Source: Roseivivax marinus
Lineage (GTDB): Bacteria > Pseudomonadota > Alphaproteobacteria > Rhodobacterales > Rhodobacteraceae
Length of the DNA: 64,000 bases
Assembly: GCF_900109705.1 (NCBI RefSeq)
Contig: NZ_FOAI01000013.1
Span: forward strand, 1-64,000
Reading direction: 5' to 3'
The position numbers and the translations under genes are program-made. Positions 8,032 to 14,253 of this stretch are shown here, piece after piece. The notes under the pieces were generated by a model. It ran no database searches and had not been told where the DNA came from. It saw only the letters and a list, made by a program, of their open reading frames with translations. Within the stretch, counting starts at the first letter, position 1; every line of letters starts with the position of its first letter.

Positions 8032-8576
8032 AACTGCACCCCACGATATCTGGCGCTCACGCGCGCCATGTGCGGCGACGTGGTGAGGCTCTTTGCGTCC
8101 ATCGGGGACCGGCCATCATAGTGCAGCGCGGCCTGATCCATGAGCGCTTGTGCGAGGTCTGACGGGACGTCCGCAGCCGCGTTCCCGAACCCGGCCTGAT
8201 ACTCGATTGTCAATCGGCCTGGGCTCAGATCGTGATAGCCCGCTAGCCAACGGATGCAGGGCCGATTGCCCCCAACCAATTCAAATGCAGTGAACAGCTC
8301 GCCATCGACGGTCACGGTCGGAACCGCATCGAAACTGACGGGGCCAATCGGTAGGTTGAGCCAGCTCGACCTTTCCGGATCGAAAACCGTCACCCTGATT
8401 GTCTGGGTCAAAAGCGCGATCTGTGCGAATTGCTCGATCTCTGCCGCGGCTGTCTCCCCCATGTTCCGAATCGCGTCGTCTTCCGCGTCATCGAGCACCC
8501 TCAGGTGTGTCTTGAGATCATTAAGGACGAAGGGCAGCGCGGCGCCGCCGGCAGTCCGGTGCACAAGCATTTTCAT
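8028..8576 (-). CDS. gp6-like head-tail connector protein
   Basis: This 182-residue protein has the HK97 gp6/YqbG pattern: an N-terminal L-N-D-L-K-T-H-L-R-V-L with acidic D-D-A-E-D-D, then I-E-Q-F-A-Q-I-A-L-L-T-Q-T, a central R-V-T-V-F and P-V-x-F-D-A strand set, and a C-terminal helix P-S-D-L-A-Q-A-L-M-D-Q-A-A-L-H-Y before a proline-containing tail. The family forms the ring attached to the portal. It overlaps both neighbours by ATGA junctions. Placing the connector at the front of the operon, far from the portal, is unusual. Confidence 0.85.
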   Translation of the reverse strand: MKMLVHRTAGGAALPFVLNDLKTHLRVLDDAEDDAIRNMGETAAAEIEQFAQIALLTQTIRVTVFDPERSSWLNLPIGPVSFDAVPTVTVDGELFTAFELVGGNRPCIRWLAGYHDLSPGRLTIEYQAGFGNAAADVPSDLAQALMDQAALHYDGRSPMDAKSLTTSPHMARVSARYRGVQL

Positions 8577-8902
8577 GCCGCCGTCTCCATTTCGCTGATG
8601 TGCCGGAAGAACGCCGCCTGATTCTCCGCGCTCATGGCCTCGAAAGATGCGAGCGCGTATGCCTTGAGCTCGCAGCGGCTGGCATAGGAAGCCCAGAGTC
8701 TGGCTTCCTCCATGCCGCCGAGAAAGGAAGGCAGTGGCGGGCCAGCCGAACCGATGGACACTGCCGCGGTCAATTCGGCGTCGTCGGGCTTGAGCGAATT
8801 CAAGGCAGAGAATGCAAGCGCGGCGCGTTCGGTCTCGGTTAAGCGAACCGCGGCGACGAAGCTGCCGAGCATTCGCGACATGCGCTTGTGCTCGGGCTTC
8901 AT
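8573..8902 (-). CDS. first gene of head operon, function unknown
   Basis: This 109-residue protein is largely alpha-helical (A-A-V-R-L-T-E-T-E-R-A-A-L-A-F-S-A-L-N and A-R-L-W-A-S-Y-A-S-R-C-E-L-K-A-Y-A). A Gly/Pro hinge (about residues 51-64) lies between two helical parts. Its stop overlaps the gp6-like gene start. No Shine-Dalgarno stands out before the ATG at 8902; an ATG at 8881 is possible. Its position at the operon head next to the attachment site fits a packaging or regulatory accessory factor, but there is no motif to assign it. Confidence 0.6.
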   Translation of the reverse strand: MKPEHKRMSRMLGSFVAAVRLTETERAALAFSALNSLKPDDAELTAAVSIGSAGPPLPSFLGGMEEARLWASYASRCELKAYALASFEAMSAENQAAFFRHISEMETAA

Positions 8903-8932
8903 GAAGCGGCCGAGGCTAGACCCGCCCTTTCG

Positions 8933-8993
8933 GTTTACAGTAAGCGCGTAACCGTTTGATTTCTGACACCCCTCAACAGGGGGTCGTTTACAG
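8933..8993. repeat. two GTTTACAG direct repeats flanking a GC hairpin near the att site
   Basis: GTTTACAG occurs at 8933-8940 and 8986-8993. Between them GAC(A)CCCCT and AGGGGGTC (8965-8985) can form a hairpin with a CAAC loop. The repeats lie 31-84 bases from the tRNA-Cys remnant, inside the element. This is where arm-type integrase or excisionase sites, and the promoter of the leftward head operon, would be expected. The repeats are visible; the role is inferred. Confidence 0.35.
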
Positions 8994-9023
8994 CTTTGTG
9001 CAGTGTTGTCAGAGGCGTCCGGA

Positions 9024-9070
9024 GGATTGCAAATCCGTGTACACCGGTTCGATTCCGGTACTCGCCTCCA
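9024..9070 (+). other. tRNA-Cys 3' half, probable attR of the integrated element
   Basis: These 47 bases match the 3' half of a tRNA-Cys(GCA): anticodon loop T-T-GCA-A-A between GGA and TCC, variable region, T-arm CCGGTTCGATTCCGG, the 3' acceptor strand ACTCGCC, then T-CCA. No matching 5' acceptor strand (GGCGAGT) or D-arm lies at the right distance upstream; that side is element sequence. A tRNA broken at the anticodon stem, with phage genes on one side and chromosomal genes on the other, is typical of tyrosine-recombinase integration. An intact tRNA-Cys should lie at the other end, outside the window. Confidence 0.8.
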
Positions 9071-9214
9071 GACACCCTCCCATCTTCAAACCAGCATATG
9101 CGCGTCTCTTCCGGTCTTGCGCGGTGGCCGGTGCGCGCCCACATCGTCGTGATCGGGGAACACTCGGAACCGGCACGGGTTTCTGACGCGACCGGAACGG
9201 ATATCGAGGGACGC

Positions 9215-9814
9215 ATGAGACGCAGAGAACTGATCGCGGGCGGCGCGGCATTGGCGGGTCTTCCGCTGGCGGCACGGGCTCAGAACGCCACGGACACGAC
9301 CGAGGCGGCGGCGGGCATGCTCGACGGGACCGGTCAGCCGATGATGGCGCCGCACATCGTGCAGCTGGTCGAGCCGTTTCCGCCGGGCGAGGTTCACGTC
9401 TTTCCCGGACCGTTCCGTCTCTACTGGACGCTCGAGGATGCCTACGCCTGGGTCTACCCGATCCGGATCGGTCGCGACAATCTCTACGAAGCCGGGGAAT
9501 ATTATGTCGGCGCCAAGAAGGAATGGCCGTCCTGGACGCCCACTCCCGACATGATCGAGCGCGAGCCGGAGAAGTACAAGCAGTACGAGGACGGGATGCC
9601 GGGCGGGCCGAACAACCCGCTGGGGGCGCGGGCGCTCTACCTGTTCACGGAAGAGCGCGGCGACACGTTCCTGCGCATCCACGGAACCAACGATCCGAAC
9701 ACCATCGGCCGCGCCGTGTCGAACGGATGCGCGGGGCTCATTAACGAGCACATGATCAACCTCTACGACAAGGTGCCGATGGGCGCGCGTGTCGTGCTCT
9801 ATCCCAAGGCGTGA
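9215..9814 (+). CDS. L,D-transpeptidase (YkuD family), exported
   Basis: This 199-residue periplasmic protein has the N-terminal signal M-R-R-R-E-L-I-A-G-G followed by A-A-R-A-Q, consistent with Tat or Sec export and cleavage after about residue 22. The YkuD catalytic region is H156-G-T and S169-N-G-C172, with Cys172 the nucleophile that forms 3-3 peptidoglycan cross-links or attaches proteins to meso-diaminopimelate. The usual S-x-G-C-[IV]-R ending is altered to S-N-G-C-A-G-L. The ATG at 9215 is used because the frame upstream runs through the tRNA remnant. It is the first chromosomal gene right of the island. Confidence 0.85.
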   Translation: MRRRELIAGGAALAGLPLAARAQNATDTTEAAAGMLDGTGQPMMAPHIVQLVEPFPPGEVHVFPGPFRLYWTLEDAYAWVYPIRIGRDNLYEAGEYYVGAKKEWPSWTPTPDMIEREPEKYKQYEDGMPGGPNNPLGARALYLFTEERGDTFLRIHGTNDPNTIGRAVSNGCAGLINEHMINLYDKVPMGARVVLYPKA

Positions 9815-9853
9815 CGGTCGGCCCGTAACATCGAGGCGCGTCGCGACGGCCGG

Positions 9854-10582
9854 TCAGACGCCCTCGATCTTCTGGAACGCGTCGCGCAGGGCATCCGACC
9901 ATGCGTGGCTCATGCGGGCAAAGTGCGGGTCCGACGCCTCGATCCGGCGTCGGCGCGCGATCTCGAGCCCGCCCTCCTCGATAACCGCGAGGTCGAGAGG
10001 CATTCCGACCGAAAGGTTCGAGCGCAGCGTGGAGTCCATGGACAGAAGGACAGCCTTCTCGGCATCCGCAAGCGTGGTCTCGGGCGTGATGACGCGATCC
10101 AGGATCGGCTTACCGTACTTGTGTTCGCCGATCTGAAGGTAAGGCGTGTCCTCGGTCGCCTCGATGAAGTTGCCCTCGGGATAGACGAGGAACATCCGCA
10201 TCGGCCGGCCCTTGCGCTGGCCGGCGACGATGAGCGAGGCGGAGGCTGACTGGTGCATCCGCTCCATCTTCTCGGAGATCTCGGCGGTCACATCCGCAAG
10301 CGTCGCGCCCACCATCTCGGCCACGGCCAGCATCGACGGCGCGCGCAGGATCGAACGGGTCTCGTCCGCGTCCGGGTCCTCGGCCGCCTCGGTCAGACGC
10401 GCGAGCGCGGTCTGCGTCACCGACAGGCTGCCCGCGGTCATGATGACGATGGCCCGTTCACCCGGCGTGACGAAGGTGAACATCTTTCGATAGGTTGCGA
10501 TGTTGTCGAGCCCCGCATTGGTGCGGGTGTCCGACAGAAGCACCATGCCCGCCTTCAGCAGCAGGCCCACGCAATAGGTCAT
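9854..10582 (-). CDS. Anbu (proteasome-like) protease
   Basis: This 242-residue Ntn-hydrolase begins M-T-Y-C-V-G-L-L, so removal of Met would expose Thr2 as the nucleophile, as in bacterial proteasome homologues of the Anbu type. L-L-S-D-T-R-T-N-A-G (residues about 15-24) and M-T-A-G-S-L-S-V-T-Q (about 48-57) match conserved active-site and structural segments. The start at 10582 is required by this N-terminus; a longer frame adds 38 Arg-rich residues. It ends an operon with transglutaminase, alpha-E and ATP-grasp genes, a known association thought to act on a short peptide or amide product that is still poorly defined. Confidence 0.85.
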   Translation of the reverse strand: MTYCVGLLLKAGMVLLSDTRTNAGLDNIATYRKMFTFVTPGERAIVIMTAGSLSVTQTALARLTEAAEDPDADETRSILRAPSMLAVAEMVGATLADVTAEISEKMERMHQSASASLIVAGQRKGRPMRMFLVYPEGNFIEATEDTPYLQIGEHKYGKPILDRVITPETTLADAEKAVLLSMDSTLRSNLSVGMPLDLAVIEEGGLEIARRRRIEASDPHFARMSHAWSDALRDAFQKIEGV

Positions 10583-10746
10583 CGCCGTCCCCGTGAGTCG
10601 CGCCGCACCGGCGCCCGCCGGCGGCCCCTGCCCCGACCCGCGAGAGCTAGCTTGCCGGCGCGGATCACGCAATGCCGCCGCACGTCGCAGGGCCATGCCG
10701 GCTCCGAAAGCGTGACCGACGGGTTATCGCGTGGGCGCCGGGAGGC

Positions 10747-11646
10747 TCATTGCTGCTGGCGCTGCGACTGGGAAGCGCCGTCGGAGGATTGCGACTGCTC
10801 CTGACCCCCGCCCGATTGCGACTGCGACTGGCGCGCGCCATCGACCACGCCCACCGAGACGTCGAGCGTCTCGGTGGCGGCGCCGTCGACCACACCCCGG
10901 ATCGGTGCCGCATCGCCCGCGTCGAAGCCCGAACCGAGCCGGATGTAGGCATCGTTCGGACAGCAGGCGTTGGCCGCGTCGAAGCCCACCCAGCCCAGAC
11001 CGTCGACCCAGAGCTCGGCCCAGGCATGGCTCGCCTCGGCGCCGACGCTGTCCTCGGTCGACATCAGGTAGCCGGTGACGTAGCGCGCCGGGATGTCCAC
11101 CGCGTGCGCCAGTGCGATCAGAACGTGAGTGTGGTCCTGACAGACGCCCTGCCCGCCCGCGAGCGCCTCGGCCGCGGTGGTATGGGGCTCCGTCTCGTTC
11201 GGGACGAACTCGATCGCCTCGTTGACCGCGCGGCACAGGGCATGGGCCCGATCGAGCACGGTCGCCCCGTCCATCCCCTCCAGCGCATCGGCGGCCAGCG
11301 CGCGCAGTTCCGCGGTGCCGGCGGTGCTGCGTGTCGCGGTCAGGTAGGCCGATGGCGGCACCCGTTCGCGATGTCCGCGCAGCACGCCGGCCAGATCGCT
11401 GGTCTCGACCGTGCCGGTGACGGTGATTTCCTGCACCTCCACCGGACCGCGCAGGCTGGCGGTCTGGGTCCAGTCGCCTGCGCCGTCCCGGAAGCCTGCG
11501 CCGTCGATCGCCGAGCCGGTATCGACGGTCCAGTCCAGCACGGTCTGTCCCTCGAACTGGCTGGGCCAGAGGCGCAGCGACTGCACCAGGCGGCGCACCG
11601 GCGTGTCGAAGCCGTAGCGGGTGACGTGGCGAACGGCCAGTTTCAT
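10747..11646 (-). CDS. transglutaminase-like cysteine protease (Anbu operon)
   Basis: This 299-residue protein has an N-terminal bacterial transglutaminase beta domain (residues 1 to about 90). The catalytic core has Cys169 in G-Q-G-V-C-Q-D-H-T-H, His207 in A-S-H-A-W-A-E-L-W, and Asp223 in V-G-F-D-A-A-N. The family hydrolyses or transfers amide bonds, often on isopeptide products. Residues from about 270 to the end are a Gln/Ser/Gly-rich low-complexity tail (Q-S-Q-S-Q-S, S-Q-R-Q-Q-Q), unlike most homologues. The ATG overlaps the alpha-E stop (ATGA). It is cytoplasmic, with no signal peptide. Confidence 0.85.
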   Translation of the reverse strand: MKLAVRHVTRYGFDTPVRRLVQSLRLWPSQFEGQTVLDWTVDTGSAIDGAGFRDGAGDWTQTASLRGPVEVQEITVTGTVETSDLAGVLRGHRERVPPSAYLTATRSTAGTAELRALAADALEGMDGATVLDRAHALCRAVNEAIEFVPNETEPHTTAAEALAGGQGVCQDHTHVLIALAHAVDIPARYVTGYLMSTEDSVGAEASHAWAELWVDGLGWVGFDAANACCPNDAYIRLGSGFDAGDAAPIRGVVDGAATETLDVSVGVVDGARQSQSQSGGGQEQSQSSDGASQSQRQQQ

Positions 11647-12596
11647 GCGGGTTCTCCCGTCAGGTAGGTGTCCTGCACCACGTGCGCGATGCCGGCGTTG
11701 AGGCCCATGAACCGCGTCAGGAACTCGTGCAGGCCTTCGTCGAAGATATCCTCGACCTGCGCCTCGGCGAGTTCAGCCAGGAGCGCCCGCGCGGTGGACT
11801 GGGCCTGGCTCGGCCGTTTGTATCCCCGTGCGAGGTGGTCGAGGTGATCGCATGTGCCCTGCACCGCCGTCAGAAGCGAGCGCGGGAACTGACGGTTGAG
11901 GATCAGGAAGTGCGCGATGCGCCCTGCGGTGATCTCGCCACGATAGGTCCAGTTGTAGGCCCGGTGCGCCGACATCGACCGCAAAAGCGTGACCCACTGG
12001 GTCTGGTCGAGCCCCGAGCCCACGTAGCTCAGCGACGGCAGCAGCACGTAATACTTCACGTCGAGGAGCCGGGCGGTGTTGTCCGCCCGCTCGATCGAGA
12101 AGCCGACGCCCATGAAGTGGTAGCCGTCATTGCGCAGCTGGGTGTTGTCGATGGCGCCGCGCACGAGCGCGCAGACATTCGTCGTCCACTCGGCCAGATC
12201 GGTGAGGGACATCTTCGAACGCTCGGTCCGGCGCATCTCGCGCAGCTCCTGGTAGGCGGTGTTGAGCGCGTCCCAGGTCTGCGAGGTCAGCGCGGTCCGC
12301 ACCACACGGGCGTTTTCGCGCGCGCTGGCGATGCAGGAATAGACCGAGGCCGGGTTGTCGGTGTCGAAGAACAGGAACGTCTCGATGTTGCGCTGCTTCG
12401 GCTCGCTGTACTTCTCGCGGAAGGTCTCGAGCGAGCCCGAGGCGCGCAGGATCGCGTCCCAGTCGTTGCGGTAGCCGCCGCCGATATCCGGCAGCAGCGC
12501 GTTGCGGGCGCCCACCTGGAGCAGGCGCGCGGTGGTCTCGGCGCGCTCGATGTAGCGGGCCATCCAGTAAAGGTGCGATGCGGTGCGGCTCAGCAT
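11643..12596 (-). CDS. alpha-E domain protein (Anbu operon)
   Basis: This 317-residue, almost entirely alpha-helical protein begins M-L-S-R-T-A-S-H-L-Y-W-M-A-R-Y-I-E-R-A-E-T, the signature opening of alpha-E proteins, with a second copy of the pattern near residue 160 (F-S-I-E-R-A-D-N-T-A-R-L-L). The family always accompanies circularly permuted ATP-grasp enzymes and transglutaminases. Its biochemical role is unknown; it may serve as scaffold or substrate carrier. It lies seven bases after the ATP-grasp stop and overlaps the transglutaminase start. Confidence 0.88.
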   Translation of the reverse strand: MLSRTASHLYWMARYIERAETTARLLQVGARNALLPDIGGGYRNDWDAILRASGSLETFREKYSEPKQRNIETFLFFDTDNPASVYSCIASARENARVVRTALTSQTWDALNTAYQELREMRRTERSKMSLTDLAEWTTNVCALVRGAIDNTQLRNDGYHFMGVGFSIERADNTARLLDVKYYVLLPSLSYVGSGLDQTQWVTLLRSMSAHRAYNWTYRGEITAGRIAHFLILNRQFPRSLLTAVQGTCDHLDHLARGYKRPSQAQSTARALLAELAEAQVEDIFDEGLHEFLTRFMGLNAGIAHVVQDTYLTGEPA

Positions 12597-12603
12597 GGTT
12601 CTG

Positions 12604-14028
12604 TCACTCCGCCAGGACCCAGGTGTCTTTCACGCCCCCGCCCTGCGAGGAATTGACCACGAGCGAGCCCTCCTTCAGTGCCACCCGCGTCAGCCCGCCG
12701 GGCACCAGCTCGATCTTCTCGCCGACGAGGCAATAGGGCCGGAGGTCCACGTGGCGCGGGGCCACGCCCTCCTCCACGAAGGTCGGAACCGTCGACAGGG
12801 CCAGTGTCGGCTGGGCGATGTAGTTCTCGGGCCTGGCTTCGATCTTGGCGCGGAAAAGCTCGATCGTCGCCTTGTCCGCCTTGGGGCCCACGAGCATCCC
12901 GTAGCCGCCCGAGCCGTGCACTTCCTTGACCACCAGTTCCGAGAGGTTCTCGAGCACGTACTTGCAGTCGTCACGCTTGGCGCATTGCCACGTCGGCACG
13001 TTCTCGAGGATCGGCGCCTCGCCAAGGTAGAAGCGCACCATCTCGGGCACGAAGGTGTAGATCGCCTTGTCGTCGGCCACGCCCGCGCCGGGCGCGGAGC
13101 AGATCGAGACGCCGCCCGAGCGATAGACGTTCATCAGGCCCGGCACGCCCAGCATGGAATCGGGCCGGAAGCACAGCGGGTCGAGGAACGCATCGTCGAT
13201 CCGGCGATAGATCACGTCCACCTTCTGCGGGCCCTCGGTGGTCTTCATCCAGACGAAATCGCCCTCGACGAAGAGGTCCTGCCCTTCCACCAGCTCCACG
13301 CCCATCAGATCGGCGAGGAAGGAGTGCTCGTAATAGGCCGAATTGAACTGACCGGGCGTGAGGATGACCACGTTCGGATCGCCCTCGCACTTGGGTGGTG
13401 CGACCGAGGCGAGCGTCTTGCGCAGGAGCCCCGCGTAGCCATCCACCGGCGCGATGCGGTTCTCGACGAAAAGCTGCGGGAACATCCGCATCATGATCTC
13501 GCGGTTCTGCAGCATGTAGCTGACGCCCGACGGCGTGCGGCAGTTGTCCTCGAGAACGTAGAACTGGTCGCGGCCCGTCCGCACGAGGTCGATGCCGACG
13601 ATATGCGACCAGACATTCTTGGGCGGGCGCATCCCCACCACGGCCTTCTCGAAGGCCTCGTTGTGGGTCACGAGATGTTCCGGGATCACGCCCGCGCGGA
13701 TGATCTCGCGCCGGTCGTAGACGTCCGCGAGGAACGCGTTCAGCGCCGCGGCCCGCTGGCGGATGCCTCGGTCCAGCTTGCGCCATTCCTCGGAGGTGAA
13801 CACCCGCGGGAACATGTCGAACGGGATCAGTCGCTCGGGGTCGCCGCCCTCGCCATAGACCGCGAAGGTAATACCCACCCGGCGGAAAAGCTGTTCGGCC
13901 TCGCTTTGCTTGAGCGAGCGCAGGTCGGCCGGCATCTCTGCCTGCCACCGGCCGAGATTCTCGTAGGCTGCCCGAACATCGCTGCCGGTCAGCATCTCGT
14001 TGAAATAGGTCGGATCGTCCTGTGCCAT
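12604..14028 (-). CDS. circularly permuted ATP-grasp protein (Anbu operon)
   Basis: This 474-residue protein is the first gene of the Anbu operon. Family segments include N-E-M-L near the start, V-I-P-E-H-L-V-T-H-N-E-A-F, V-L-E-D-N-C-R-T-P-S-G-V-S-Y, N-V-V-I-L-T-P-G, V-H-G-S-G-G-Y-G-M-L-V-G-P and Y-I-A-Q-P-T. These are the ATP- and metal-binding parts of type 2 circularly permuted ATP-grasp ligases, which join amino acids or peptides through an acyl phosphate. With alpha-E, transglutaminase and Anbu this forms a synthesis and cleavage module proposed to make and process a small peptide. The substrate is unknown. Confidence 0.88.
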   Translation of the reverse strand: MAQDDPTYFNEMLTGSDVRAAYENLGRWQAEMPADLRSLKQSEAEQLFRRVGITFAVYGEGGDPERLIPFDMFPRVFTSEEWRKLDRGIRQRAAALNAFLADVYDRREIIRAGVIPEHLVTHNEAFEKAVVGMRPPKNVWSHIVGIDLVRTGRDQFYVLEDNCRTPSGVSYMLQNREIMMRMFPQLFVENRIAPVDGYAGLLRKTLASVAPPKCEGDPNVVILTPGQFNSAYYEHSFLADLMGVELVEGQDLFVEGDFVWMKTTEGPQKVDVIYRRIDDAFLDPLCFRPDSMLGVPGLMNVYRSGGVSICSAPGAGVADDKAIYTFVPEMVRFYLGEAPILENVPTWQCAKRDDCKYVLENLSELVVKEVHGSGGYGMLVGPKADKATIELFRAKIEARPENYIAQPTLALSTVPTFVEEGVAPRHVDLRPYCLVGEKIELVPGGLTRVALKEGSLVVNSSQGGGVKDTWVLAE

Positions 14029-14253
14029 GGGCCCCCGTTTCCCGCTGCGTCAGACAACAAAGCACCGGGACCGCGCGAACTGCAACGCCCGGGTCCCTGA
14101 AAAGGCGCGCTTTCTCCGATGGTACACCTATGCTGACGTCGCGTGCATCGCCGTGGCTGCATGTTTTGTAAGCGTTCGGGATGCTCGGCCATCCCCCCCG
14201 CCCTTGTGACCGGCGCGGTCCGTGCTAAGCCCTTTTCCGGAGCCAGGAGACAG

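Noticed and set aside
1914-8902. Gene transfer agent structural cluster
   Set aside because: The gene order differs, tail genes are missing, an HNH gene is present, and the locus ends in a tRNA attachment site. GTA clusters are vertically inherited without att sites.
9024-9070. Functional tRNA-Cys gene
   Set aside because: Only the 3' half matches. No D-arm or 5' acceptor strand pairs with ACTCGCC at the needed distance.
8996-9214. Longer N-terminus for the L,D-transpeptidase
   Set aside because: The in-frame extension runs through the tRNA-Cys remnant. The ATG at 9215 starts a proper signal peptide.
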